From assembly GCA_002352205.1 (NCBI GenBank), contig DEHZ01000015.1:248001-312000 (forward strand): a stretch of 64,000 nt of DNA, written 5' to 3'. The notes beneath the pieces are model-generated. The model searched no databases and was not told where the DNA came from. It worked only from the letters and a program-made list of their open reading frames with translations. Positions 14,624-23,704 of the stretch are shown piece after piece. This DNA comes from Flavobacterium sp. UBA2787. Lineage in GTDB: Bacteria > Bacteroidota > Bacteroidia > Flavobacteriales > Flavobacteriaceae. Position 1 is the stretch's first letter, and each line of letters begins with the position of its first letter. The position numbers and the translations under genes were made by a program.

Positions 14624-16402
14624 ATGCACAAATTTATTATTCTACTCTTTCTGATTTGCTCGTCGATTGTTTCATCACAAAATGAACAATTGGCTCAAAA
14701 CTATTATGAACGAGGCGAATTTGAAAAAGCATTGCTAAGTTATCAAGAACTGCTTAAAACGCAACCATCCAATGGAGTTTACTTTCTTCGCGTAATTGAT
14801 TGCTATCAACAGCTACTTCAGTTTGATAAAGCAGAAACAGCAATTCAGGAACGATTGACAAAATTTAAAATGGCCAATTTGTATGTGGAATTGGGATACA
14901 ATTTTCAACTGCAAAAAAATCAAGAAAAAGCCGATTTGAATTATAAAATAGCCATCGAAAAAATAAATGAAAATCCTTCAAATGTATATGGAATTGCTTC
15001 TTCATTTGAAAAGAAAGTGCTCTTGGATTATGCGTTGCAGGCTTATCAAACCGCTATTTCATTAGACCCAAAATACAAATTTAATTATCAAATGGCTCAA
15101 GTTTACGGACAAATGGGCAAGCAAGATATGATGATTGAAAAGTATTTGGAAGAAATGTATGAAAATCCGCAAAACAGCGTCATGGTTCAAAATCAATTGA
15201 CCCGATTTATGAACGATGAAGCGGGAGATTCATTCAATGAAACACTGCGAAAAGCTTTGTTAGTTAAAGTTCAAAAAAACCAAGATCTCTTTTGGAATCA
15301 AATGTTAAGCTGGTTTTTCGTTCAACAAAAAGAATACGGAAAAGCGTTTATTCAGGAGAAAGCAATTTATAAAAGAGAACCGGATTCTTTTTCCAACATT
15401 GTCAATTTAGCCGAGTTAGCTATTGAAGAAAATGAAGATGAAATTGCCGGTGAAATCCTGACTTTCATTTTAGAAAATACCCAAGATTTAGATTTACAGA
15501 TTTTTGCACAAGAGTATTTGATGCGAATAAAAATCGGAAAAGCCAAAAAAGGAGATTATGCGAAAATTGAATCTGAGATAGAACTTCTATTGAAACAATA
15601 TGGTGTTAGTCCGTATTCATTGGATTTGCAACGGTTGCAAGCAGAATTTTTAGCGTTTTATCAAAACAATCCCGAAAAAGGAAAGTTAGTTTTGCAAAAA
15701 GCAATGGAGCTACCGTTAAACAAATTCCAATTAGCCGAAGCCAAAATGGAATTGGCTGATATTTTATTGTATGAAGAAAAATTCAATCAAGCATTATTGT
15801 ATTATTCCCAAATTGAAGAAGATTTAAAAAATGACGTTTTGGGTCACGAAGCCAGTTTGAAAGCAGCCAAAACCAGTTATTTTAAAGCCGATTTTGATTG
15901 GGCGTTAACGCAGTTAAAAGTATTAAAATCAGCTTCCACACAGCTTATTGCGAATGATGCTTTAGAGTTATTTCTGTTAATAAACGATAACACCGTAGCA
16001 GATTCCACCCGAACTGCTTTAAAAAAATTCTCCAAAGGTGATTTTTACCTTTATCAAAATAAAAACCAAGAAGCATTGGCTCAATTTCAGCAAATTTTGA
16101 AAGATCACAAAGGTGAAGAAATTGAAGACGAAGCAATTCTCAGAATTGGGCAAACCTACCAAGAATTAACCGATTATAACAACGCTTTGTCGTTCTACCA
16201 ACAAATTATTGACAATCATCCGGAAAGCATTTACCGTGATGAAGCTTTATTTTTCTCGGCAGAAATCTTCAACAAGCACCTCAGTCAACCTGAAAAAGCA
16301 AAACCATTATACGAAGCCGTTCTTTTTAATCACCAAGACAGCATTCATTTTGTCGAGGCCCGAAAGAATTTCAGGCAGCTTCGTGGCGATTCAAATTTAT
16401 AA
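14624..16402 (+). CDS. Exported TPR-repeat protein
   Basis: 592 residues. The N-terminus MHKFIILLFLICSSIVSSQ is a signal peptide. The mature part is a chain of TPR helices, for example LAQNYYERGEFEKALLSYQELL (about 23-44), DYALQAYQTAISLDPKY, FNQALLYYSQIEEDL and DYNNALSFYQQIIDNHPES, near 520-545. It has no catalytic domain, so it is a protein-protein scaffold in the periplasm or at the outer membrane. The last 60 residues resemble the YfgC/BamD-type repeats found in envelope assembly factors. It starts right after the serS terminator and precedes the DUF4286 gene. The partner is unknown. Confidence 0.8.
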   Translation: MHKFIILLFLICSSIVSSQNEQLAQNYYERGEFEKALLSYQELLKTQPSNGVYFLRVIDCYQQLLQFDKAETAIQERLTKFKMANLYVELGYNFQLQKNQEKADLNYKIAIEKINENPSNVYGIASSFEKKVLLDYALQAYQTAISLDPKYKFNYQMAQVYGQMGKQDMMIEKYLEEMYENPQNSVMVQNQLTRFMNDEAGDSFNETLRKALLVKVQKNQDLFWNQMLSWFFVQQKEYGKAFIQEKAIYKREPDSFSNIVNLAELAIEENEDEIAGEILTFILENTQDLDLQIFAQEYLMRIKIGKAKKGDYAKIESEIELLLKQYGVSPYSLDLQRLQAEFLAFYQNNPEKGKLVLQKAMELPLNKFQLAEAKMELADILLYEEKFNQALLYYSQIEEDLKNDVLGHEASLKAAKTSYFKADFDWALTQLKVLKSASTQLIANDALELFLLINDNTVADSTRTALKKFSKGDFYLYQNKNQEALAQFQQILKDHKGEEIEDEAILRIGQTYQELTDYNNALSFYQQIIDNHPESIYRDEALFFSAEIFNKHLSQPEKAKPLYEAVLFNHQDSIHFVEARKNFRQLRGDSNL

Positions 16403-16467
16403 AATAAAGTTTTTTCGGCCGTCATCTTTCGTATGAACAATAGCTGAGATTTTCTTAAAAACAATCT

Positions 16468-16797
16468 ATGATTTTATACAACGTAACCATCAACATCGAT
16501 CAATCCGTTCACGACCAATGGCTGCATTGGATGCAAAGCAAACACATCAGTGACGTTTTGGCCACCGGAAAATTCACTTCTGCCCGAATGGTAAAAGTAT
16601 TAGTAGAAGAAGAAGGCAGCACAACCTACTCGATTCAATATACAGCAGAAAACAAAGAAAAATTAGAAAGCTATTACCGCGAAGATGCTCCGCGATTACG
16701 TCAAGAAGGACTCGCTCTTTTTGCTGATAAAATGCTCGCCTTCCGAACAGAATTGCAAGTCATCAGCGAACATTTCCCGAAATCTGCATTGCAGTAA
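16468..16797 (+). CDS. DUF4286 family protein
   Basis: 109 residues. MILYNVTINIDQSVHDQWLHWM, a basic FTSARMVKVLVEEE and TYSIQYTA with SYYREDAPRLRQEGLALF match the DUF4286 family, a small ferredoxin-like fold common in Bacteroidetes. It is cytoplasmic and of unknown function; the fold recalls antibiotic-biosynthesis-monooxygenase-like domains without their active site. The gene lies between the TPR gene and rsmA on the same strand, a frequent arrangement in Flavobacteriaceae. Confidence 0.85.
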   Translation: MILYNVTINIDQSVHDQWLHWMQSKHISDVLATGKFTSARMVKVLVEEEGSTTYSIQYTAENKEKLESYYREDAPRLRQEGLALFADKMLAFRTELQVISEHFPKSALQ

Positions 16798-16799
16798 AA

Positions 16800-16839
16800 C
16801 TCAGCATCTCAGTAACTCAGCACCTTAGCACCTCACCAA
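16800..16839. repeat. 8-nt tandem array (CTCAGCAC-like, five units)
   Basis: Five successive 8-base units fill the gap before rsmA: CTCAGCAT, CTCAGTAA, CTCAGCAC, CTTAGCAC and CTCACCAA. The same family appears at 25461-25492 in the opposite orientation and at 27265-27335. It carries no reading frame or promoter match. Confidence 0.7.
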
Positions 16840-16843
16840 AAAA

Positions 16844-17623
16844 ATGGATAAAGTAAGAGCAAAAAAACACCTCGGTCAACATTTTCTAAACGATGAAAAC
16901 ATCGCTCAAAAAATAGCCGATTCACTCACGTTGGAAGGATATCAAAACGTCTTGGAAATAGGTCCTGGAATGGGTGTGCTCACCAAGTATCTGCTCGATA
17001 AACCCATTACAACATTTGTGATTGAAATTGATACTGATTCGGTAACGTATTTGCAAAACCATTACCCAAAATTAGACGGAAAAATCATTTCAAAAGATTT
17101 TCTAAAATATAATTTATCAGAAGTTTTAGGAGCCGAACCCTTTGCTATCATTGGAAATTTTCCCTACAATATTTCTACCCAAATTGTTTTTAAAACATTA
17201 GAATTGAGACACCAAATTCCCGAATTTTCAGGGATGTTTCAAAAAGAAGTTGCCGAACGCATTTGCGAAAAAAAGGGAACAAAAGCCTACGGAATTCTAT
17301 CTGTTTTAACCCAAGCTTTCTATGAAGCGGAATACCTTTTCACCGTTTCTGAACACGTTTTTACGCCACCACCAAAAGTGAAATCAGGGGTTTTACGGTT
17401 AAAAAGAAAAGAAAACTTCCAATTGCCTTGTGACGAAAAATTATTTTTTACTGTGGTGAAAACCGCTTTCAACCAACGTAGAAAAACACTTCGTAACAGT
17501 TTAAAAACATACCAACTGTCTGATAATTTAAAAGAAGATAGTATCTTTGACCTCAGACCGGAACAACTTTCGGTTGAACAATTTATCGAACTCACGCAAA
17601 AAATAGCCGCCGATGGAGTTTAA
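16844..17623 (+). CDS. rsmA: 16S rRNA dimethyladenosine transferase RsmA (KsgA)
   Basis: 259 residues. The start [17 protein letters not shown] is the standard RsmA N-terminus. The SAM loop is [12 protein letters not shown] (about 36-47), and the catalytic motif [12 protein letters not shown] (about 103-114) is the N6-adenine NLPY-type site. The C-terminal helical domain with [12 protein letters not shown] follows. It dimethylates the two adjacent adenines near the 3' end of 16S rRNA during ribosome assembly. Its end overlaps mgtE by 11 bases, so the two are translated together, a usual pair in this family of bacteria. Confidence 0.97.
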   Translation: MDKVRAKKHLGQHFLNDENIAQKIADSLTLEGYQNVLEIGPGMGVLTKYLLDKPITTFVIEIDTDSVTYLQNHYPKLDGKIISKDFLKYNLSEVLGAEPFAIIGNFPYNISTQIVFKTLELRHQIPEFSGMFQKEVAERICEKKGTKAYGILSVLTQAFYEAEYLFTVSEHVFTPPPKVKSGVLRLKRKENFQLPCDEKLFFTVVKTAFNQRRKTLRNSLKTYQLSDNLKEDSIFDLRPEQLSVEQFIELTQKIAADGV

Positions 17624-18965
17624 AATCAGCAGAGAATTTCTCAGTCAAATTGAGCAATTAATTAAGGAAAACAAGGAGCAGGAACTACACGATTTGCTTC
17701 GAGAAATCCACTATGCTGATATTGCCGAAATCATGGAAGAACTCGATGATTACGGAGCTATTTACATTTTTAACACGTTAGATTCCGAAAAAACATCCGA
17801 AATTCTTCTCGAATTAGATGAAGAAGTTCGTGTAAAAATCCTTCGAAAATTAACGCCAAAAGAAATTGCCGAAGAGTTAGACGAACTTTCCACCGATGAT
17901 GCGGCCGACATTATTGCCGAACTTCCGCAAGAGCGAAAAGAACAAGTAATCTCTGAGTTAGAAGACGTTGAACATGCCAAAGACATTGTCGATTTGTTGC
18001 GTTACGACGAAGATTCTGCCGGAGGTCTAATGGGAAAAGAGCTCGTGAAAGTCAATGAAAACTGGAACGTGCTGACGTGTGTAAAAGAAATGCGAATTCA
18101 AGCCGAAAACGTTTCTCGAGTTCATTCGATTTACGTTGTAGATGACGAAAATCGTCTCAAAGGCAGATTATCGCTTAAAGATTTATTAACCACTTCCACC
18201 AAAACACCTATCAGCGAAGTCTACATTCCAAAAGTAGATTACGTAAAAGTCGATACCAAAGATGTTGAAGTCGCTCGTATCATGCAAAAATACGACTTGG
18301 AAGCCATTCCTGTTGTAGATGAACTAGGACGATTAGTTGGTCGAATCACTATCGACGACATCATCGACGTAATCAAAGAAGAAGCTGATAAAGATTACCA
18401 ATTAGCAGCCGGTATCTCGCAAGACGTTGAGGCGGATGACAGCATTCTCGAACTCACCAAAGCTCGGCTTCCTTGGTTGGTTTTGGCACTTTTAGGTGGA
18501 TTTATTGCTGTAAAAGTAACAGGACAGTTCGAGGGTGCAATGGAGAATTACAAAGTGCTCTTTTTTTTTACACCCCTTATTGCTGCAATGGCAGGTAATG
18601 TTGGGGTTCAATCCTCAGCAATTATAGTTCAAGGTTTGGCAAACAATACTTTAGGAGGAACTATTTGGCAAAGGTTGTTTAAAGAGATGAAATTAAGTCT
18701 TTTTAATGGGTTAATATTGTCGATTATATTATTATTGGGAAGTCATTTTTTATTAGGTCATGAATACATAATCGGAATTACTGTTTCTATCGCACTCATT
18801 TCCGTAATCGTCATCGCATCGCTCATCGGAACGTTTGTGCCCATCACATTAAACAAATACGGCATCGATCCTGCACTCGCCACCGGACCGTTTATTACCA
18901 CCAGCAACGACATTTTCGGAATTTTAATCTATTTTTCCATCGCAAAAGCCATCTTGGGATTCTAA
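17613..18965 (+). CDS. mgtE: Magnesium transporter MgtE
   Basis: 450 residues. The N-terminal superhelical domain (about 5-125) has the MgtE_N pattern, [20 protein letters not shown] and [14 protein letters not shown]. Two CBS domains follow (about 130-255, [20 protein letters not shown] and [24 protein letters not shown]), which sense magnesium. Five membrane segments lie from about 285 to 450 and include [23 protein letters not shown], the channel-lining part. It is a gated magnesium channel of the inner membrane. Part of the gene (about 18540-18780) is more AT-rich than the rest, but the frame is intact. Confidence 0.96.
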   Translation: MEFKISREFLSQIEQLIKENKEQELHDLLREIHYADIAEIMEELDDYGAIYIFNTLDSEKTSEILLELDEEVRVKILRKLTPKEIAEELDELSTDDAADIIAELPQERKEQVISELEDVEHAKDIVDLLRYDEDSAGGLMGKELVKVNENWNVLTCVKEMRIQAENVSRVHSIYVVDDENRLKGRLSLKDLLTTSTKTPISEVYIPKVDYVKVDTKDVEVARIMQKYDLEAIPVVDELGRLVGRITIDDIIDVIKEEADKDYQLAAGISQDVEADDSILELTKARLPWLVLALLGGFIAVKVTGQFEGAMENYKVLFFFTPLIAAMAGNVGVQSSAIIVQGLANNTLGGTIWQRLFKEMKLSLFNGLILSIILLLGSHFLLGHEYIIGITVSIALISVIVIASLIGTFVPITLNKYGIDPALATGPFITTSNDIFGILIYFSIAKAILGF

Positions 18966-18984
18966 AATTTGTATTTTTAGGGTG

Positions 18985-19150
18985 CCAAAACCTGCTATCC
19001 GCTGCAATCTTTTTCAGTCAGGCTTGTTTTTGTAAGCCCAAAAATGTGCTTCCTCTGGTCGCAATTTTTGAGCAACAAAAACTAAGCCCGCCTTTCAAAA
19101 GGATTCCTGCCTGCCGGCAGGCAAGGTCCGCTACTATCAGGGGCACAAAC
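18985..19150 (+). repeat. Dispersed flavobacterial intergenic repeat, copy 1
   Basis: The segment opens with a CCTGCTATCCGCTGCAATC-like block, then TTTTT, a poly-T/poly-A middle that can fold back, AAAGGATTCC, and closes with CCGCTACTATCAGGGGC. The same end blocks occur at 40460-40606 on the other strand. A perfect 14-bp palindrome, GCCTGCCGGCAGGC, sits at 19109-19122. There is no coding frame. It fills the mgtE-proC gap and may form a long hairpin in RNA. Confidence 0.65.
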
Positions 19151-19170
19151 CGTAAATCAATCAATAAGCC

Positions 19171-19947
19171 ATGAACATTCACATCATCGGAGGAGGTAAC
19201 TTAGGCGTTGCCATAGCAGTAGGATTAGCCAGTTTTTCCAAAGGAAATCACATCACAATTACCCGAAGAAATACAGCTCAAATTAAGCATCTTTCGCAAA
19301 ACGGAATCAATGTTTCTTCCAACAATATCGAAAATATTGATCAAGCCGATTTAATTATTCTCACCATCAAACCCTATCAAATCGACACGGTTTTAAACGA
19401 AATCCTACCGCATATTTCCAACAAAATCATCGCTTCTGCAGTCAGTGGCGTTTCGTTGGAAACCTTGCAACAAAAAACAAAAGGAGCACATCCTATCGTT
19501 CGAATTATGCCAAACATAGCTGCACAATTTGCCGAAAGTGCCACTTGTATTTCGTTTTCAGAACAAAACAAAGAAGCGGGCGAACAAGCCGTTTCACTTT
19601 TCAACCACCTCGGAACCGCCATCGTCATCGAAGAAAAACTGATGGATGCCGCCACAGTGCTCGGTGCGTGCGGAACTGCTTATGCGTTGCGTTACATCCG
19701 TGCTTCCATGCAAGCCGGCATCGAAATCGGTTTTGATGCTCAAACTGCTTTAGCAATCGCATCACAAACCGCAAAAGGTGCCGCCAAAATGGCTTTGGAA
19801 GAAAAAATTCATCCCGAACAATTAATCGATAGAGTTACCACACCGCAAGGTTGCACGATTGTTGGATTAAATGAAATGGAACATCGTGGATTTAGTTCTG
19901 CTTTAATTCGTGGGATTAAAACGTCGTTGCAAAAAATAAAAGAATAA
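19171..19947 (+). CDS. proC: Pyrroline-5-carboxylate reductase
   Basis: 258 residues. The Rossmann loop is IIGGGNLGVAIAVGL (about 5-19). VRIMPNIAAQFAESAT and the late signature GACGTAYALRYIRASMQAGIEIG then TAKGAAKMALE fit the P5C reductase C-terminal dimer domain, and VTTPQGCTIVGLNEME is the PROSITE-like substrate block. It reduces pyrroline-5-carboxylate with NAD(P)H in the last step of proline synthesis. It starts after the repeat region and is followed by the dehydrogenase fusion gene, with 22 bases between. Confidence 0.93.
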   Translation: MNIHIIGGGNLGVAIAVGLASFSKGNHITITRRNTAQIKHLSQNGINVSSNNIENIDQADLIILTIKPYQIDTVLNEILPHISNKIIASAVSGVSLETLQQKTKGAHPIVRIMPNIAAQFAESATCISFSEQNKEAGEQAVSLFNHLGTAIVIEEKLMDAATVLGACGTAYALRYIRASMQAGIEIGFDAQTALAIASQTAKGAAKMALEEKIHPEQLIDRVTTPQGCTIVGLNEMEHRGFSSALIRGIKTSLQKIKE

Positions 19948-19969
19948 TTGTTTTAAATAGATAAAAATT

Positions 19970-21322
19970 TTGAACACAAAAAAAACAAAAATCCTCCACC
20001 TCGATTCCAATCATCCACTTTTGTGGGAGCAATTGGAAGCAATGGGTTTTGAAAATCATCAGGATTATACTTCATCTAAAGAAGAAATAGAAACTAAAAT
20101 TCAAGATTATCAAGGAATCGTTATTCGCAGCCGATTTAAAATCGACAAAACATTTTTAGATAAAGCCACCAACTTAGAATTTATCGCTAGAGTAGGAGCA
20201 GGGTTAGAAAGTATCGATTGTGATTATGCTATTTCCAAAAAAATTCACCTCATTGCTGCTCCCGAAGGCAACCGAAATGCGGTGGGCGAACACGCCTTAG
20301 GCATGTTACTTTCGTTAATGAACAAATTAAACCAAGCCAATCAATCAGTCAAAAACGGAAATTGGCTCCGTGAAGGTCATCGCGGTTATGAATTAGATGG
20401 AAAAACAGTTGGCATCATCGGTTATGGAAATATGGGAAAAGCATTTGCCAAAAAACTCCGTGGTTTTGATGTAGACGTTTTATGTTATGATATTTTACCT
20501 TTTGTTGGTGATCAAAATGCCAAGCAAGTTTCGTTAGAAGAAGTACAACAAAAAGCCGATGTCCTTTCGCTTCACATTCCGTGGACCCCCGAAACGGATA
20601 AAATGGTCAATGAGCAATTTATCAATGCCTTTGCCAAACCGTTTTGGTTCATCAATACCGCTCGCGGAAGAGCTGTTGTTACAGCCGATGTAGTAAAAGC
20701 ACTAGAATCCGGAAAAATCCTCGGTGCCGGATTAGATGTGTTGGAATACGAAAAACTTTCCTTCGAAAAATTATTCGAAGGTGAAAAACCGGAAGCGTTT
20801 ACCTATTTATTAGAAGCCGAAAACGTTTTACTTTCACCACACATTGCCGGGTGGACGTTTGAAAGTCATCAAAAATTAGCTCAAGTTATCGTTGATAAAA
20901 TCAAAAACATATATTTTCCAACTGAAGAAACATCAGAAATAAAAAGAGTAACCGGAATTGGCGGATTCTTTTTTAAATCAAATGATTCCAAAAAATTAGT
21001 AGAATGGTATGGTAAATATTTAGGTTTAAAAACAGATCAATACGGCTCTACTTTTTGGTGGAAAGATAAAGAAGGCAACGATTGTTCCACCCAATGGTCG
21101 CCCTTTGCAGAAGATACCACCTATTTTTCTCCATCAGAAAAACAGTTTATGCAAAATTTCCGTGTAGAAAATTTAGAAGTTCTTTTAGAAAAATTAAAGC
21201 AAGAAGGTGTAACAATTGTAGGTGAAATACAGACATATGATTACGGAAAGTTTGGTTGGATTTTGGATCCCGAAGGAAATAAAATTGAACTTTGGGAACC
21301 AAATGACCGTGCATTTCAATAA
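19970..21322 (+). CDS. D-2-hydroxyacid dehydrogenase fused to a glyoxalase/VOC domain
   Basis: 450 residues with a TTG start at 19970. The next ATG is 24 codons later and would remove the conserved opening KILHLDSNHPLLWEQL, so TTG is needed. Residues about 5-315 form a phosphoglycerate-dehydrogenase-like enzyme: VGIIGYGNMGKAFAKKL is the NAD loop, NTARGRAV holds the catalytic Arg, and SPHIAGWT holds the catalytic His. From about 325, KRVTGIGGFFFK to NKIELWEP is a complete VOC (glyoxalase-like) domain that normally begins a separate protein. The junction at about 318-325 has no linker of note. The substrate is unknown; one half may be moonlighting. Confidence 0.88.
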   Translation: MNTKKTKILHLDSNHPLLWEQLEAMGFENHQDYTSSKEEIETKIQDYQGIVIRSRFKIDKTFLDKATNLEFIARVGAGLESIDCDYAISKKIHLIAAPEGNRNAVGEHALGMLLSLMNKLNQANQSVKNGNWLREGHRGYELDGKTVGIIGYGNMGKAFAKKLRGFDVDVLCYDILPFVGDQNAKQVSLEEVQQKADVLSLHIPWTPETDKMVNEQFINAFAKPFWFINTARGRAVVTADVVKALESGKILGAGLDVLEYEKLSFEKLFEGEKPEAFTYLLEAENVLLSPHIAGWTFESHQKLAQVIVDKIKNIYFPTEETSEIKRVTGIGGFFFKSNDSKKLVEWYGKYLGLKTDQYGSTFWWKDKEGNDCSTQWSPFAEDTTYFSPSEKQFMQNFRVENLEVLLEKLKQEGVTIVGEIQTYDYGKFGWILDPEGNKIELWEPNDRAFQ

Positions 21323-21368
21323 TTTTTATATTTTTATAATCATTTTTCAATTAAATCAATCAAATTTT

Positions 21369-21692
21369 ATGGAGACAACTCGACCATCAGAAGACTGGAA
21401 TAAACCAAATCATGATTTGCCAAGACAAGAAAATAAAAAGATATTGGCCGGTATTTTAGCCATTTTATTAGGATCTCTTGGCGTTCACAAATTTATTCTT
21501 GGCTATAACCAAGAAGGCATAATTTTGTTGGCCATTTCAATTGTGGGCTATGCTACGATTTGTTTATTGGTAGGTGTTTTTATTATCTGGATTCCGGGAT
21601 TAATTGGTTTAATTGAAGGAATTATTTACCTGACCAAATCAGACGAAGAATTTTACAATACATATCAATTAAATAAAAGACCTTGGTTTTAA
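21369..21692 (+). CDS. TM2 domain membrane protein
   Basis: 107 residues from the ATG at 21369. A longer frame from 21222 overlaps the previous gene and has no homologous leader. Residues about 27-90 are a TM2 domain: KKILAGILAILLGSLGVHKF, then LGYNQEGIILLAI, then IPGLIGLIEGIIYLTKSDEEF, two membrane helices with the short turn typical of the family. The N-terminal 25 residues are polar. Members sit in the inner membrane and have no defined function. It ends in a strong terminator that also serves the convergent gene. Confidence 0.85.
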   Translation: METTRPSEDWNKPNHDLPRQENKKILAGILAILLGSLGVHKFILGYNQEGIILLAISIVGYATICLLVGVFIIWIPGLIGLIEGIIYLTKSDEEFYNTYQLNKRPWF

Positions 21693-21698
21693 ATATAA

Positions 21699-21724
21699 AA
21701 AAAGTCCCTTATTTGGGACTTTTT
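21699..21724. terminator. Bidirectional terminator between TM2 and OlsF-like genes
   Basis: AAAAAGTCCC (21699-21708) and GGGACTTTTT (21715-21724) form a perfect 10-bp stem with a 6-nt loop. The A- and T-runs on the two sides let it end transcripts from both convergent genes. Confidence 0.85.
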
Positions 21725-21729
21725 CTTTT

Positions 21730-23526
21730 TTAACCTTTATCTTTTTTCTCTAGTTCAGCTTGAAATTCTTCCATAACGGGTTTTACAGTGCTTTCCGGTA
21801 AGTCAGCAATTCGAATGTACATTAAGCCATCTACTGCATTGTTAAATAATGGGTCAACGTTAAACGCAACCACTCGGGCATTTTGTTTGATGTATTTCTT
21901 AATCAAAACCGGCAAACGCAAATTGCCAGGTTCTACTTCGTCAATAATTTTATCAAATTTGTTCAAATCGGCTTCCGTTTCATTGAATACAAAATCCTTG
22001 TCGGCATCTTTCAATTTAACTTTGTATTCTTTTTTCGGATGAATGTATTGAGCCACATACGGATCATAATAATGTGATTTCATAAACTCAATCATCAACG
22101 ATTTAGAGAAATCCGAAAATTGATTACTGATACTTACACCACCAATTAAAAATTTATGTTCAGGGTAACGAAGCGTGGTGTGCACAATACCTTTCCACAA
22201 CAAAAATAACGGCATAGGTTTTTGCTGATACGCCTCAATGATGAACGCCCGTCCCATTTCGATGGATTTGCTCATCATGTCATACAACTCCGGTTCAAAA
22301 CGAAATAATTCATGCAAATAAAATCCGTCAATACCATATTTTCCATAAATCTGAGAACCAAATCCCATTCGATAAGCCCCTGCAATCATTTGAGCATCAT
22401 CATCCCACAAAAACATGTGGTGATAATATTTGTCATACTGATCTAAATCCAGCGATTCATTTGTTCCTTCGCCAATAGCTCTAAACGTAATTTCACGTAA
22501 ACGACCTATTTCGTGTAAGATATTCGGAATTTTATCGGCGGTAACCAAATATACCTGATAATTTTTACTTTGTAACAAACGGTATTCACTCTTTTCTTTG
22601 AGCATTGCCATTTCTTCCAAAATTTTGTCATGATTAGCCGGTTTTGCAATTTCTTTCGGACTTTTAGGAAATTTTAAACTTGGAGCAGCGAGAAGTTTGT
22701 TGCCTTTTTCAAAGGCATTGGCAAGCATATACGTCTTTTTTCGGAGAAATTCTGAATACGATTCGATGCTTTCGTATTCATTTTGTTCGGCTACAGAAAT
22801 TGGTTTTCCGATTCTAACTTTAATCACACGTTTTTTCTGCGTTAATAATTCAGAAGGCAATTTTGCCGTTCTAAACGTATCATTCAAACTCGATAAAAAG
22901 TAGAATAATCGGCTGTTTTTCGCGTGAAAATAAATAGGAACAACAGGAACTTGAGCTTTACGAATCACTTTAATAGCTCCTTCTTCCCAAGGTTTATCAA
23001 CAACCAAAACACCGTCTTTGTAAGTTGAAACTTCTCCCGCTGGAAACATTCCCAACGGTTTTCCATCACTTAAATGGCGAAGCGTTTCTTTAATTCCGAC
23101 TACACTCGATTTAGCATCTTTATGATTTTCAAATGGATTCACCGGCATGATATACGGTTTCATCGGTTCGATTCTGTGTAATAAAAAATTGGCTATGATT
23201 TTAAAATTGGGTTCGCGTTCCAACATTAATTTCAACAGTAAAATACCGTCAATTCCACCAAGCGGATGATTGGAAACGGTGATATACGGACCTTCTTTTG
23301 GGAGACGTTTTAAATCTTCTTCGGGAATCTCAAATTTAATCTGAAATTCATCCAAAATGCTGTTGAGAAAAGTTACTTCCGATAAATGTTTATTTCGATT
23401 GTAGATTTTGTTTAACGTAGAAATCTTCAATACCTTCATCAGCAACCAACCAATGGATGTACCAATGAAACCGTATTTGTCAACATTTATTGCTTTGGCA
23501 ACCTCTTTCGCGGTAACTAACCCCAT
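21730..23526 (-). CDS. Two-domain acyltransferase, OlsF-like (ornithine/amino-acid lipid synthesis)
   Basis: 598 residues. The N-terminal half (about 70-300) is a PlsC-type acyltransferase: NHPLGGIDG carries the NHx4D catalytic motif, and FPAGEVST with VPVVPIYFH follows. The C-terminal half (about 310-580) is an OlsB/GNAT-like acyl-ACP N-acyltransferase with REITFRAIGEGT, YDKYYHHMFLWD, GAYRMGFG and ELFRFEPELY. This order is that of OlsF, a bifunctional enzyme described in Flavobacterium johnsoniae and Serratia that makes ornithine lipids: the OlsB-like half adds the amide acyl chain, the OlsA-like half the ester chain. It acts at the inner membrane. It is a single gene with its own promoter. 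Confidence 0.82.
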   Translation of the reverse strand: MGLVTAKEVAKAINVDKYGFIGTSIGWLLMKVLKISTLNKIYNRNKHLSEVTFLNSILDEFQIKFEIPEEDLKRLPKEGPYITVSNHPLGGIDGILLLKLMLEREPNFKIIANFLLHRIEPMKPYIMPVNPFENHKDAKSSVVGIKETLRHLSDGKPLGMFPAGEVSTYKDGVLVVDKPWEEGAIKVIRKAQVPVVPIYFHAKNSRLFYFLSSLNDTFRTAKLPSELLTQKKRVIKVRIGKPISVAEQNEYESIESYSEFLRKKTYMLANAFEKGNKLLAAPSLKFPKSPKEIAKPANHDKILEEMAMLKEKSEYRLLQSKNYQVYLVTADKIPNILHEIGRLREITFRAIGEGTNESLDLDQYDKYYHHMFLWDDDAQMIAGAYRMGFGSQIYGKYGIDGFYLHELFRFEPELYDMMSKSIEMGRAFIIEAYQQKPMPLFLLWKGIVHTTLRYPEHKFLIGGVSISNQFSDFSKSLMIEFMKSHYYDPYVAQYIHPKKEYKVKLKDADKDFVFNETEADLNKFDKIIDEVEPGNLRLPVLIKKYIKQNARVVAFNVDPLFNNAVDGLMYIRIADLPESTVKPVMEEFQAELEKKDKG

Positions 23527-23563
23527 TCGTTATTTATTGTTTGTGTGGTTTTGGTGAAAGTAA

Positions 23564-23571
23564 CAAATATA
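23564..23571 (-). promoter_or_regulatory. Promoter element (TATATTTG) for the OlsF-like gene
   Basis: The minus strand reads TTTG, 16 bases, then TATATTTG, at plus 23564-23571, some 37 bases before the ATG at 23526. The spacing is a little short but the -7 box is exact. Confidence 0.6.
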
Positions 23572-23674
23572 GTAATTCTGACAGTATCAAATCCAAAAAA
23601 ATACACAAAAACTGTAAGTTGTTAAACATTTATTATAATATTGAATTGTGGTTTTAATAGTCAAGGTTTTTACC

Positions 23675-23682
23675 TATTTTTG
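23675..23682 (+). promoter_or_regulatory. -7 element (TATTTTTG) for xth
   Basis: TATTTTTG matches TAnnTTTG and lies 22 bases before the xth ATG at 23705. No TTG is at the normal distance. Confidence 0.5.
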
Positions 23683-23704
23683 AAAAACTTTATCAGTAAT
23701 TTTA

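Noticed and set aside
18540-18780. AT-rich stretch in mgtE as a sign of frameshift or transfer
   Set aside because: The frame is intact and the membrane helices are in the expected order; the base change follows hydrophobic codons.
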